Below are positions 10,973 through 23,350 of a stretch of DNA of 64,000 nt, one piece after another. Each line of letters begins with the position of its first letter. Position 1 is the stretch's first letter. A program made the position numbers and the translations under genes. This stretch comes from Adiantum capillus-veneris (lineage: Eukaryota; Streptophyta; Polypodiopsida; Polypodiales; Pteridaceae). The stretch is taken from positions 106,208,087 to 106,272,086 of the forward strand of contig CM043964.1 of NCBI GenBank assembly GCA_014529385.2, in the 5' to 3' direction. A model generated the notes under the pieces. It was given only the letters and a program-made list of their open reading frames with translations, had not been told where the DNA came from and made no database searches.

Positions 10973-13060
10973 GGTAAATATCTTAAATCTCTATAAAGAA
11001 AATAAATAACATAATCAAGACTTTGTTTACAATTACTAACTCTCTTAAAATACTATAAGTGCAAAAAAACCATAACAAATGTATAAATACCAAAGAACAA
11101 AGAAGAAGAAGAAAAGCTTGACCTTCTGCTAAAAAATGAACATAAGATAAATACCTTAGATTTTTGCATAAATCAAGATGGTTTCAAGGCCATAGAGGAA
11201 ACACCTTAGATTTTGGCATAAAAACTGCACGTCAAAACCTGTCAAAACCAATAACCAACTAGTAACATGTCAAAACCAATAACTAGCACCAAAATTTTCT
11301 CAGTGGAACAATTCTCCATTAAAACTTTGAAGTGGGCTTGAGGTAATGTCTCTTTTTTTGTTGGCATCTACTTGGTCATTGCAAAATTTGGTTAATATGG
11401 GCTCACTTGGTTCTGACATTGTAGAGGAGGAGATCTTTAAGGATGGTTTAGATGTGCAAGAAGAGCCCATGCTGCGTACGAGGTCATGAGTATGCCACTT
11501 TGAGATCTCCTCAAGTGAAAGATGTGTGCATAGCAGGCGTGGACTTTGGGGAAGCAGCCATTAAGGAGACACATAGTTTCAGGAAAAGGTTCATTTCTTG
11601 GTGTGCAAAAAACTTGTGCCACTCCTGTACTGGGGTTCTTTAAGGTTTTTGTATAGTAGTAGGCAGTTTACCCATCATGAGTTAAGACTTTGGAGGCCTG
11701 CCTGCTTCTGATTGCTTCTTGCTTTCATGCTTTTTTAACAGGGATATGATTTGTTCATGTTTGCATAGCCAATGTGTTGTGTACTATGATTCATTGTGAG
11801 ACTGGGGGATGCTATGTGCAGCTGAATTATAGAAACAGCAGGGAATGGCTGCCCCCCCCCCCAATGCTCAGAACGCGTTTCGACCAGGTGGCGATTCAAA
11901 ATGTCTGTTCCAGCCATGTGCCGTTTCAACTTGCATTTCAAACATGGAACACGTTTTGGCCCCGTTCCACAAGGCATTGTGGTATCATTCTGGTTGTCAA
12001 GACCTGTTTTGCAATTAGAAAATGGACACTCCATTCTAGGTCCCCTGTTCCCGTTTCTCCCGCTTGGCCGTACCTATTTCTTTTCCCTTCATCATTCCTA
12101 CTAGTTACCCAGTTTGAAACTAGCATAATCTTTTTAGGGAGATGTGTTGGTATGCAATGGCACGAAGGTTGATAGTTCATGTCGTGAGTTCCAAATTGGA
12201 GGCGCAATTAGGGGTTATTTTTTCAACACCATAAATTCCTATACCATGTGAGGATGTTGTTATTGAGTGCTAAACGATCAAACTAGTAGGCTCTCAAAGC
12301 AAGGTGAGAAATCACTACAGTCAGCAAAGGAATATGAGAGGGAGTTATCTTTTAAATCTAAAACAAAAGCAAAGTTGAAAAGTATATACAATCCTAAATA
12401 GCTATCCATACAATCAAGGAATGCTTAGTATTTCATCAGGAATATTGGAATGTGATGCTAGAGTCCAGACTCCCGTGACAGTAAGTGGAGCGGTGTGGTC
12501 TTCTGTAAGTCAAAACGCTTTGGATATCATCCTAAATGGACTCCAACTGCATGGAGTATAGACTACATGGAGCCTTCCTCTGCTATCAATTCAATAGTAG
12601 CACAACATTTTGTTCTTCAACAGGCTTACCCTATTGTTGGCTCTCTGCTCACCATATGTGTACTCCATGTTTCTATGGGCTGAGCATATCTCAGTGCTTT
12701 CACACATGATATGTGTACTCCTAGTCACTATGGGGGATGTACAAAAACTTGTAACGTTGTCCTCCCAAGCTTGAGTGTATTTCATCTATTATTGTTGCAA
12801 AACTCCTCTAGGACTCTTGAAAATCAGACAGCAAGACTGCTCATTTGCATGAAGGAAATTTGCACGGAGATTTAGTGCTCTGCAAGGCTTTGAGTGCGAA
12901 TGATGCGCAAGATGAGGGGGAAGTACAAGCATGCTATCTGTCCGCGCGCGCGCAGACGGTGGACAGCATGCTCGCATCGGAGAGGGAGAAGACATGGATT
13001 CTGCAGGTGATAGAGATTCTGCACGGATAGAGATTCGACTGGTGACGCGCTTCAGCAATA
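10973..13060. other. intergenic stretch, no recognised gene
   Basis: It holds a short direct repeat around TGTCAAAACCAATAAC (about 11230-11285), a run of about 11 C near 11852, and a CGCGCGCGCG tract near 12945. ORFs of 60-130 codons on both strands overlap one another and show no family resemblance. Confidence 0.5.
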
Positions 13061-13075
13061 GTAAAGTCAAAATAC

Positions 13076-13142
13076 CTCTCCTCCTCCATCTCTCCCTCCA
13101 CGAGTGGGGAGAAGGCGTGGAGGGAGAGATGGAGGAGGAGAG
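13076..13142. repeat. perfect inverted repeat (25-bp arms, 17-nt loop)
   Basis: The arm at 13076-13100 (CTCTCCTCCTCCATCTCTCC and five more bases) is the exact reverse complement of 13118-13142. It would form a strong hairpin in DNA or RNA. It is not at an identified transcript end. Confidence 0.95.
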
Positions 13143-13271
13143 CAAAAATAAAGTCTACCTGGTCTGCTCGCTGGTCTGCTCACGCCATTGATTCACAGAT
13201 GATAAGCTTTCCAAAGTTAAGGTTTATTAGTAACTTTGGGGTTTTAAAACTTGAAGATCCTCTTAATTTTA

Positions 13272-13682
13272 GGGAAAATTACCAAAATACCCTTCTAATT
13301 TGTGGAAATTCCAAAAATACCCCTCAAATTTCAAAATTTCCCAAAATACGCTTGCTCACGATTTCCTATCTTTATTATTTTTTGACAATCGAGATCCAGT
13401 TTTTGGTGCTTAGCATGTAATTTGTCACAAATTACCTCCCAAAAAAAGAGAATTATGTCTAAAAATAATGAAGCAATTCATCTCCAAAGCGTAAATAACC
13501 GGTTCCAATTCTAGTTTTAGTATCTTGTATTGATAGTAGACAATCAGTCCTCTTATGAAAAGCTACAATTTTTTCAATATTTGGATAAATTTACTCACAA
13601 CCAGGGGTGTTTTGGGAATTTTGAAAAATTCAAGGTATTTTGGGATATTCCACAAATTAGAGAAGTATTTTGGTAATTTTCC
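13272..13682. mobile_element. foldback/MITE-like element with about 78-bp inverted ends
   Basis: The left arm 13272-13349 (GGGAAAATTACCAAAATACC...) and right arm 13604-13682 (...AGTATTTTGGTAATTTTCC) are imperfect reverse complements enclosing about 250 bp without coding capacity. No clear target-site duplication was found, so the class of DNA transposon is unknown. Confidence 0.6.
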
Positions 13683-13909
13683 ATTAATTTTATTATTAAA
13701 CTTTAGATGGTCGAAAAAACCTAGGTTTTTGTGAAATTTAGTGGATTTTTTTTTGTAATACCTACAAACTTATCCAAAAAAAAACCTCTTAGTTTTTGTG
13801 TTTATATTCTTGAAAATAGGTGTATTTTGTGGAATGATCTGCATCTATAATGATTGTGAGTCTCTTTTACCTCGTAAATATATGGTTTTTACCTAACGTT
13901 ATGATTGAA

Positions 13910-13995
13910 GAGAGGATATTAAATTATGATTGTAGCCGTCGGTATAATTTATAAAACAACCATGAGAGGATATTAAATTATGATTGTAGCCGTCG
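13910..13995. repeat. 32-bp exact direct repeat
   Basis: The word starting GAGAGGATATTAAATTATGA and ending in GTAGCCGTCG occurs at 13910-13941 and again at 13964-13995, with 22 bp between. Confidence 0.9.
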
Positions 13996-14164
13996 TCATT
14001 TATGATGTGGCAGTCACTGATTCTGTGAAGAATATTTGTGCTCTCTTACTACGAAACAGCTTACATTAGTAAAAATATATGCATTCTCTTTTAACATTAT
14101 GTTTTATATTTTGGTAAGCAATTTGTATTAGGTCTAGACAAGCAGCTGCTTCCTTTGTCTTGCT

Positions 14165-17100
14165 ATGGAGATGGACAGAGTAACTATCTCTTGGACACTT
14201 GGAAAAGAGACTCACACTAGAGAAGTAGAGCTTCGACACAACAAACTCTTGCTCAGCAGATATTATCTTCAGTGTCTTCTCCCTCCAACCTACAAATTTA
14301 CCTGTTTGAAAGCAATAGTTTACATTGGGTTGGAAAAAATGTATATCGAAACCCCTTCAGAGTGGGATATTGACGAAAATGAGCACTTTTTACTGGACTC
14401 TACTCTCTCTTCTGAGTATTTCATTGAACATTCTAGTGATATGCTCTATATTACAGATAGTGGCAAGAGTGATATTGGTGCTAAGCCAGGCATCACAAGC
14501 ATCAACAATAGTCCATGTGCAAAAGAAGATTGTTTTGAGATAAACAATCCATCAATGCAAGAGGAAACAAAGCCTGTTGATAAAAAACAAAGATTGGACT
14601 CCAGTGATGATGACGTGCATGATTTGACAAAAAACTCCATTATCCCTTGGATTTTAGGTAGCAAAACACGTTTCAGACTACAACATCTCATAAACAATAG
14701 TAAGAAAATCAAACAGGTGACTGAACTTCCACAAGTTTATGATGGTGACATTTCCTTTGAGCTACCCCCCGTGGAAGAAGTTTGTAAGAGGATGGAAGGG
14801 ATGGAGCAAAAATTTGATGGTCATCTTTGGACTAGGCCGCATAAAACTAACATGTCCATAAATTGTGTTGTTAGACTTAGTTATTGCTTGGGCTCATTAG
14901 TTTGTCATAGAGTTCTTTGCCCGTATTATTTGAGCAACACCAAGTTCAATGTATCCTTCTTTCATGGTTACTTGGATAAGCAAGTAAGCAAAGGGCTTCT
15001 ATGTGAAGACGAAAACCTACGTATCACTTGTCATTATTGCAAAAAAGTTGTTTTCTGTGAGAGTCCTTGTTCTTGTAAAGTGTACTACATTTTGCCCTCA
15101 GATCCAAAGCTTACAAGAATGATGATTCACATAGGTCATCACTTGCATGAAGTTTAAGCAGGTACATCAAGAGCCACAATAGAGAGAATACGGAAGATGG
15201 TTGCAAGTGTCTTGAAGGTGGATAGAAGCAGTGGACCAAGAAGAGTTCAAATGATTGCCGCCAGACAATTATTGGTTGACGCTATTGTTGGTTCAGATGA
15301 ACTAAGAATGGGGGATTCAGAGCTCTCAAATATATTGGAAGAAATGATTCCACTAGTCCAGAATCAAAGGTAAAACATTTGACATTTAGATTTTTCAGTG
15401 CAATAAGGTTATTTCAATTTTTGACTTGTTTTTTATAGATTTAAGGTAATGGTAGCTACTGAGAAAAGACAACAAGACTCGATTGTTGGGGATGGGTTTG
15501 ACCACATCATGCTTTTGAAGAAAAAATTTCACTTTCCTTACTTTCATGGGAGTCGTTTCCCTGGACAAGGTGGCCCAAATGATAAGTGCTACATCTTTAA
15601 GATGTCAACAAAAGATCCAGGATCTGGTATAGACCTTGTCAATCGCATGCATCGAGGAGGAGATGGAGATTTGAGTGCTTCTTGGGTACATTTTGATCAC
15701 ACACACAGAATAGATGGATGGGCAACTATGTCATGCTCTGTCTATGATGCAAGGTAGTTTTTTTATGTGTTGCAGCATTTTTTCATACCATCATTTGCAG
15801 ACTTGTTGTGGCTAAGATTTGTTATTTTCTTTAATTTGAAGGGATTGATGGTTATAGCGGTTTGTGACACCAAAGAGGAGGATACAAACACACAAGTCTT
15901 GTTTTGGAGATCTCTTAATGATGTTTTGGCTCAAGAAGGTTATCCATCAGCAAACTTTGCAGGCTTTATGGTTGATGAGGCTGGAGCAAATTGGGCTGCG
16001 GTGCGTCCAATTTTCAATGGAGGGCCAAATAACATCATGATTGGAAGGGAAAGGTCCTGTCTCTTCCATTGGGAGCAAAGTCTACAGAAACATACTAAAA
16101 AAAATATAACCAAAGAAAAGTTTAGTATCCACAAAGACATGTGTGAGACTTGGCGCAAATCAACGACAATGGGTCTGGCAATGAAGCAAGTAGAAGCAAT
16201 TAGAAGATGGTGGTCAAATAATGTTGCAAGTGAGAATATCAAGTCACTGGAGAAATGGTTCAAGTGGTGGGAGACAAGGATATCTCATTGGGGTAGCCTA
16301 CACAATGAAGTATGATACAATCATGAGCCTAACTTTGAACTTCTCTATTTTTTGTTTCACTAATTCAAAGTTTTTTGTTGGTGGAATGCAGATATCTATG
16401 AGTCCTTGGGAAAAAGCTCAAATTCCTAGTACCAATTTGTCAGAGACCATTCATGCATCTTGTCTTGCTGGTGAAGGGGATAGCAAAAAATATTCCTTGT
16501 ATGATGCATGCGTCACTGATGTCATCAATGCTTACATTCAATGCACAAAGCAACATGGCTATCTGACTGGTAGATACATAGGGCTTGGTCCGGATATGCA
16601 AACATATCTAGAGAGATCAAGAAATAAAGAGAAAACTCTCAGCCCACTTGGGCTGGCACATGCTCTCCAAGGAGCAGTCGCAGGCACACCATTTTATGGG
16701 CAACCTTTATTGTATGGAGACAGGAAAACCATGCAAAGAAAGAAGGCTAGAGGTTTTGAAGAAACAGCTTCTCATAAGCCTGGTTATGTGATGGATTCTA
16801 GACAACGAAAAGAGCACGGACGACCACGAAAGATTTTGTTTGATACGGACATGAAGAAAGAGGGACAGAAATTTTATGTGAATGCAGATTCCACAGATGA
16901 GGAGATTCATGCAAATAATGACATAAGAGATGACACCGCACCCTCTATTAGTGAATATGTTATAGGTGATTTTGAGATTGTTGTGCCAAGGGGTCATTGG
17001 GCAATCAGACGAATGCCTCAATATGTCTCTCGTAAGTGCTTTGGTGTGCTTGAAGGGAGAAGATGTGAGAATGTCATGCAAAGTAGGTCTCCAGGACTTG

Positions 17101-17681
17101 TGGCCCCATGCTTTTGGGGAGAGAGAACTTACAAAGACCAGAGGCAACACCAATGGATGTGGTTTTGTGTCCATGATGTGCAGCACACTGAAGTTGTGGC
17201 CAAACAAGTATTGTCACCATCGGAAAGGCCAAAAACTTGGCTAGTAGAGAGTGGAACAAGTGTATCAAAGGAGGAGTATGTTGGTTTGCTAGGGGCAGGT
17301 TTTTTTATTAGAGCTCCTTCTCCAAATGTTGTCAAGAAAGGGGAGACAGTGGGAACCTCTAGCAAGCGCAGTAAAAAATGGAGGTCCGGTGTCTCTAAGG
17401 AGGCAAATAAGATCATGGAAATAGGAGCATGTATGGAAGCTTGTTTTGTACAAGAGATAATTATGGTGCCTGATCGTCATGCCGTGTTCAAGATATTAAC
17501 GCAAGATGTATATGATGTGCATGTGGCTATGGAGCCCTACTGTACATGCCCTGATTTTCAAGGACGGGAGAAAGCAACAAAATCTTACATAGCTTGTAAG
17601 CATTTATACTTTGTCTACACACAGATTCTTGGGTTGGATGGTACGCAACATATGATGATACATCAACCAAACACTACATGA
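14165..17681 (+). pseudogene. Mutator-like (MULE) transposase gene with one in-frame stop
   Basis: Four exons fit: 14165-15369, 15439-15753, about 15817-16309 and 16392-17681. Splices 1-2 and 3-4 are in phase; the third acceptor (15816 or 15841) is uncertain. The N-terminal part carries a Cys/His-rich DNA-binding type finger (CHYCKKVVFC ... HIGHHLH), as in FLYWCH/WRKY-GCM-like MULE fingers. The core has HFDHTHRIDGWATM, MVIAVCDTKEED, FMVDEAGANWAAV and SCLFHWEQSL, fitting the DDE core and the following C/H motif. The C-terminal part has a SWIM finger (CTCPDF ... ACKHLYF). A TAA at 15155-15157 interrupts the frame, which continues open (AGTSRATIERIRKM) to the donor. Terminal inverted repeats were not found, so it may be a dead transposon or a domesticated relative. 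Confidence 0.75.
16392..17681 (+). CDS. last exon of the MULE transposase, including SWIM zinc finger
   Basis: Open from the AG acceptor at 16390-16391 to TGA at 17679. It holds the region after the DDE core (MSPWEKAQIPSTNLSETIHA), a hydrophilic stretch, a conserved block (RGHWAIRRMPQYVSRKCFG) and near the end CxCx(n)CxH (YCTCPDFQGRE ... IACKHLYFVYTQ). SWIM fingers of this type close plant MULE and FAR1 proteins and are thought to bind DNA or protein. The exon is intact. Confidence 0.75.
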   Translation: MSMSPWEKAQIPSTNLSETIHASCLAGEGDSKKYSLYDACVTDVINAYIQCTKQHGYLTGRYIGLGPDMQTYLERSRNKEKTLSPLGLAHALQGAVAGTPFYGQPLLYGDRKTMQRKKARGFEETASHKPGYVMDSRQRKEHGRPRKILFDTDMKKEGQKFYVNADSTDEEIHANNDIRDDTAPSISEYVIGDFEIVVPRGHWAIRRMPQYVSRKCFGVLEGRRCENVMQSRSPGLVAPCFWGERTYKDQRQHQWMWFCVHDVQHTEVVAKQVLSPSERPKTWLVESGTSVSKEEYVGLLGAGFFIRAPSPNVVKKGETVGTSSKRSKKWRSGVSKEANKIMEIGACMEACFVQEIIMVPDRHAVFKILTQDVYDVHVAMEPYCTCPDFQGREKATKSYIACKHLYFVYTQILGLDGTQHMMIHQPNTT

Positions 17682-18225
17682 AAGAGATCTCACTTTCATC
17701 TTGAATCAGCCCCAACGGTATACGCCTTCAAAGAAGTAGAGAAAATAGAAATTCCCAGTAGTTTGCACAATTTGTTTTGACATTTTTGTGGGTGATCTGT
17801 ACACTTTGTGAGGCTCCATTTTGGAATTTCCCAGTAAAACAATCTCCTCGATGGCATACTTTTTGCCTTGTTCTATTTGGGACCCTAAAGATTATTGCTT
17901 TTGGTGAATCTTTATTTTAAATGATGGTAGTGCTTGTAGCATGTGAAAAAAAAATTTGAGTATTTAACTTTGACATGTGCAAAAATAGTACTTTTTTGGT
18001 TGTAACCTTGTAGGTTTCTCTACAAGAATGACATACATAGAAGTTCTTGTTGGGTTGTACTTTTTTATTATACACTAATGTTGTTGTTCTGAAGGGATTG
18101 TACATGACATTGTATCAAACTTGCAAAGATAGATAAAACTTAGAAACATCTAAGTGAACACTCTAGTTTGAGCATGCAACTTAGGAAGACCTAAACTATG
18201 TGAGAAAGCTCCAAATGAAAAGCTT
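17682..18225. other. 3' flank of the MULE gene, no gene seen
   Basis: AT-rich and without a convincing ORF. It runs into the end of the gypsy RNase H fragment. No MULE terminal inverted repeat was recognised. Confidence 0.4.
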
Positions 18226-20497
18226 TCAAAAAATTGACACTCGTTTTGTGACACACAAGTTTTGTTTGAAGTAAAGAAAATTTTCTTGTATAATGTACTC
18301 AAGAAAGGTGTGCACTAAAGTTCCAAGCATATGCATCCAAGTGGTTTTAAAGTCATCATCTTGTGCATAAGTATCAAGCATAGTATCAAACAAAGTTCCC
18401 ATAAAAATAGATAGATTATTAAGAGAGGGTCTTTGACTCAAAGCATCATTCACAATGTTTTCTTTACCAGTTTGGTATTGAATGTTGGGTTGAAAGCTTT
18501 GAATGAAGGCAGCCCACATTATATACCTATCATCTATTAAGGGTTGAGATAACAAGTACTTGATACTTTGTTGGTCAATTTTAATGATTAAATCAGTACC
18601 CATTAGATAGTGTTTCCAAATTTTCAAACCATGCACTATAGCAATCAACTCTTTGTTATATGTACTAAATTTATCTTTAGACGGTTTAAATTTATGACTT
18701 TCAAATGCAAGTGGATGGTCATCTTTCATAAGAACTACACCAATACCTTTTCCACTACAAAGAATGGTCGAACAAAATCAGGCAATTGTAAGATAGGTGT
18801 ATTAGTCAAAGCGTTCTTAAGTGTAGTGAATGAGCTTTATTGTAGATGAGTCCATACATATGGAGTGTTTTTCTTTAACAGAAAAATCAAGTAGTGTGAT
18901 TTGTAAGCAAAATTACAAACAAACTTCCTCTAATAACTGCATAGACCAATGAAAGAATGTATCTCATGGAGTGTTTTTCTTTAACAAAAAAATCAAGTAG
19001 TGTGATTTGTAAGCAAAATTACAAACAAACTTCCTATAATAACTGCATAGACCAATGAAAGAATGTATCTCATGCAGGTTTTTGAGTCTAGGCCATGATT
19101 GTATAGCTTCAAGTCTCTTAGGGTCTATATGTATTCCCTTACCCAATACAATGTGTCACAAATATTCTATTTTAGATTGAAAAAATGAACTCTTTTTAGG
19201 ATTCAAGTATAGATTGTTTTGTGAGAGAAGGTCAAAGACACGTATTAAATGCTTCTTATGTTCTTATTCAAATTTGCTAAAGACCTAAATATAATCAAAA
19301 ATACAATGAAATAATCTTGATGGTCAATAAAAATATGATTCATCATGCGAGTGAAGGTAGCTGATGCATTTGTCAAACCAAATGGCATGACAAGAAATTC
19401 ATTGTGCCATGTTTGTGTTCGAAATGCAGTTTTGTAGACATCTTCTTCAAACATTTTAACTTGGTGATACCCTGATTTAAGGTCTATTTTGCTGAAAATG
19501 TTTGCACCTTTGAGTTTGTCCAATTTTCATCCACTGTAGAAAAAGGAAATATCTATTCTTAATGGTGATCTTGTTTAGAGCCCTGTAGTCAATACGGTTC
19601 CATTTTTCTTCTTAACAAAAAGTACGGGAGCTCCATATGGTGAACTACTAGGTCTAATAAGGCCTCAATCAAATAAATCTTTCATTTGATCTTGTATTTC
19701 CCTGGGTGCATTTGGGTTTACACGGTATGGTGCTCTATAGGGAGGTTCACTACCCAAGATAATATCAATTTTATGGTCTTCAGGACGTGATGGTGGTATT
19801 CCAAGAGGCAAATCATGCATGAAAAAATGTTTGAATTGTGAGAGAAATTCATCATGTAAAGAGTCTTGAAAAGTTTTGGTGTGAGCAGAAAGTTGGTTTG
19901 CAAGCACTAGATAGGTTTTTCCTTGCTTTTGAATTCCTTGTTTGGCTTGAGTGGGAGAGAGTAGTGGAAAGTTTTGGTGTTCTAAAACTGCTTGGATGAA
20001 GTGGTCTTTGTTTTCATGAGTGAGAGTTAAAGTGCATGTTTTGTAATTGATTGGTGGGTTAAACTTGTGTCAAAAGGGCATCCCCAGAATCATGTCAATA
20101 CCATGCAAACGTGCAACTATAGATGTACATGTATGAGAGAATTCACCAATCCAAACTTCAACAGTGACTTGAGTTTTACAATTAAAACGTTGATTGTTAA
20201 AAATAGTTTTCACTTTGTAAGGTGAAGAGAGTTGTGAAAGAAATAGTTGTTGTGCCAATCGTGTAGAGATGAAATCATGGCTACTACCATCATAAAAAAG
20301 AATTGTGATATCTTCACCCTTAATTGTGCCTTTCACTTTGAGAAGAGTGTGTGGAGATATAGGAACACCTGGAGAAGGGTCGCCATTGGCATCATACTCA
20401 GGATCATAGCCCTCACCATAATTGACCTCAACCTCATTGTCGTCGAGATTAGCATCTTCGATGAGGTTAATTTGTGCATCATTTAGGCGGTTGTTGT
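18226..20497 (-). pseudogene. Ty3/gypsy pol fragment (protease, RT, RNase H), integrase missing
   Basis: From right to left on the minus strand come a protease-like part (20480-20070: FYDGSSHDFIST and MILGMPF), a linker with HKIDIILGSEPPYRAPYR (19907-19665), and RT pieces (19523-19245: FSKIDLKSGYHQV and MPFGLTNASATFTRMM; the YLDD box region reads FIVFLIIF). The RT connection follows (19146-18964: LHEIHSFIGLCSYYRKF), then RNase H (18729-18226: FSTYNKELIAIVHGLKIW, IQYQTGKENIVNDALSQR). Several stops and shifts separate the parts, the protease lacks a normal DS/TG triad, and the integrase and LTRs are absent. Its gag lies beyond the insertion at 24530. Confidence 0.85.
18861..19072. repeat. 106-bp tandem duplication within the RT fragment
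   Basis: The segment starting TGGAGTGTTTTTCTTTAACA at 18861 is repeated from 18967 with a couple of differences, duplicating the RT connection region. Confidence 0.95.
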
Positions 20498-20609
20498 TGA
20501 AGGGGATCGGGGAGCACCACAGATGGAGAGTGAGAGAGAGAAGCAGACACACACACGATGTGGCTGGGGAGACTCTGAAGTGGTAGCTCCCCCTATACAG
20601 TATACTCAC

Positions 20610-22920
20610 TGATAGCCGTTTTTTGGCTCTCCATAATTGCCATAGTAAGTTACTCCACCCTACCAAATTCACCCAAACGCTATGGCTATCCCTACCATTT
20701 CACTGTACATAGGCGTGTGTGAGTTAGGGGGCTTTTCCCATATCTTCTTAAAAACCCTCAGCTAGCTAGTCACTAGGCTAGTTGAGCCAAAAAAATAAAA
20801 ATAAAAAAAAATAAAAGTATATTATGGCCTCTCTGTGTGTAAATATTTCATTGTATATATGGCCTAAATATAGGGATTTTTTATAATTATTTTGGTATTT
20901 TATTTAAATATTTCTACTTAGGTGTGTGTTTTATTAAACCTATGTACACCTTCTTTCATCCTCTTACACCATAATTATATTTTTTGCCAATATGTACATA
21001 CTCTAACCTCATATTTTTCCTTTATACAAATCACTCCCACATTTTCACCCTCACCCTCGTGAAAACAAAAAATTGATTTCTACTCATTGGTTACGTTTAT
21101 TATATTATTTACTTGCATACCTTTTCCTCTTTCACCCAAAATAATTCAAGGAGGGACCATATCATATGATTCCAATATCTTTCCATATCCATAACTCCTC
21201 CATATTTTTATTATTATTTTTACTCATTATTCTAACACCATGTGCTCATTGAGCTAAAGTCCATGAATAGTCCATACACTAGTCCCACCATGTATATATT
21301 TCTTTATTCACCAATAATCCTCCTCCATGCATGGGTCAAGGGCAACTTGGATGCTTTGTATTATAATATGACAAAGGAGGGTCTCACTCTTGGATGCATT
21401 GTACAAATTCAACAAAGGAGGGGTCCACTAAAAGACTTTTGCAGACATAAAAACAGGCTTTTTGGTGAGACTTTTGGCACCTATTTCCACTCCGAATTTG
21501 GAGCGGTGGTCAAAAGAGAAAATGTAGCCCACACTTTGAATAATCACCTCAAATTTTTTCATGATTTTTGAAGCTACCAGCGGTGAGCTATAATTTTTTG
21601 AGTGGACCCCAGTCTGCCCACTTTTCTCACAAGTAGCCCTTAGTCTTCTCTCACCCTTCCACACACCTACTCACTCTTACACATCCCTCCCTCTCCTTCC
21701 CTCACTCAAACCTACAATTTCCATGGCTTCTCCCACCCTCTTCACCATTACCCTTCTCTCTCATCCCTATAGTTCTTTTATGAACCTCTACATACATACA
21801 CCCTCTCCATGTCTCTCTCTATTGCTTCTATGTTACAATTTCATTTACCTCTCCTAAAAAATATCTAAAATTCAGCATCTTAACCATGATAACTTCTGCA
21901 AATTGAGGATTTTTCATCAACAAATCCTCTTTTCATCGTGGTGGTCAACCGTGGCGGCGGCGTAAAGAAGCGAAGAAGAAGAAGAAGACCAGCGGTCATT
22001 TTTTCCACAATCTACACAAGGGTGAGTTCAAGCTTCTTCAAAGCTTCACCATCTCAATGATTCTCTTTTAATTCACCCCTCTTTCTTCATCAAATCAACT
22101 CATCCTACCCATTGTAAATGTATCACTAACAATTCTAGTGATTATTACCACTAACAACTAACTTCTCTTGTAAAAATGCACCCACACTATCAACATATAG
22201 AGTAGGCAACCGCAAAAGTAAACCAAATTCACTCACTCCCATGGAAGTTTCTCTCCTTTCACCACATCAATAATTCTCTTACTTGGGCCCACATCCATGT
22301 GACTCAAGAGAAAAGAGAGACCCCATTCTCATTTGAAATTCATAAAAATTCATAATCCTTGATCTTTCCTAATAAAATTGATTAGGCTTAATCCTAATCA
22401 AGGCTTCTAAAACCTATAAATAGAACCCATTCCTCCTTGTAAAAGACATCACTATACCATTGCACACTAGATTGAGCGTAGCACACGCCAGTTCTATCTT
22501 GGTTGTAAAGAGAGAGTAAGCTTTCTATACACCATCACTTTGGTGCATAGAAAAGCTTGAGCTAGTTTGAGTGAGTGCGAGTAGAAGATATTCTTCCTAC
22601 CATTGTTGTATCTACCCCGACATCAATGAATTGGTAGTTTTGGGTGCAATTCATGTCCAAATGCTCATGCTTCTCCTCCAATTTGGCTTGGCAAACTCAT
22701 TCAGCTTCATAAGGTGACTTGTTTCATTGAAGGTTGTTGTTTTGTTGCTTGTGATTCATTGGCTATTGTTTGGCTACCATTGTAAGAGGGTGGATGGTGA
22801 GAGGGCTCCCATAACCCTAAGACAATGTGCTAGTGATGCTATAACCAAATCTTGTCACTTGATTCCGCAAGCTCTAAGTTCCTTTTTGTGCCAAATATAA
22901 AGTTGAAGCTAAGTTGTACA

Positions 22921-22989
<69 letters not shown>

Positions 22990-23249
22990 GTTTTAGTGTG
23001 TGAGAGTGTTCCATTGGTGTTAGGGTTAGTGTAAATTCCTTGCTTGTTTGTGGGTTGCTCTAACGATTCTCCTCTTTTGCGTCCTAGTTCGCTCTTAAAC
23101 TAGGTGGTGCCCCTTGTGTAGTTGGGATTTTGCTGTGGGTTTGTTGTTTTGGTTTGTGTTGTGTTTTGCCCCAGCCCCATTGAGCAGCACGGGAGCCTTG
23201 AAGGGTGTCTAGAGGTTGCTCTTCTTGTTGCCCGCCCCGGACCGCCTCA
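20610..23249 (+). mobile_element. probable solo LTR nested in the 3' LTR of the TRIM-like element
   Basis: 2.64 kb with TG...CA ends and a 4-bp duplication TCAC (20606-20609, 23250-23253; TCACT if 5 bp). It splits ACTCAC|TATAAG of the 3' LTR; the unbroken 5' LTR at about 24460-24480 shows the empty site. There is no coding capacity. A TATA-like box CTATAAATAG at about 22416 on the plus strand fits an LTR promoter. A CT microsatellite lies at 22924-22986. Length and ends resemble the other approximately 2-kb LTRs in the window, but it shares no obvious sequence with them. Confidence 0.6.
22924..22986. repeat. (CT)n microsatellite
   Basis: Perfect CT dinucleotides inside the solo LTR. Confidence 0.95.
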
Positions 23250-23339
23250 TCACTATAAGTATGGGTAACAGTGGACGGGCGCCCATGACCTTGGCGACCG
23301 GTCAAGGCACATAGGGCTTAACCCCAACAACCTCCCACC

Positions 23340-23350
23340 CATATCTGTGC
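23340..23350 (-). promoter_or_regulatory. polypurine tract of the TRIM-like element
   Basis: The minus strand reads GGGTGGGAGGT immediately before TGTTGGGG, the start of the 3' LTR. A purine-rich primer for plus-strand synthesis is expected exactly here. Confidence 0.6.

Noticed and set aside
12931-13191. 86-codon ORF over the hairpin and CG-rich stretch
   Set aside because: It reads through a perfect inverted repeat, overlaps ORFs on both strands and resembles no family.
20070-20672. A 200-codon ORF as one protein
   Set aside because: Its first third is retroelement LTR sequence that invaded the gypsy element; only the part after 20497 is protease.
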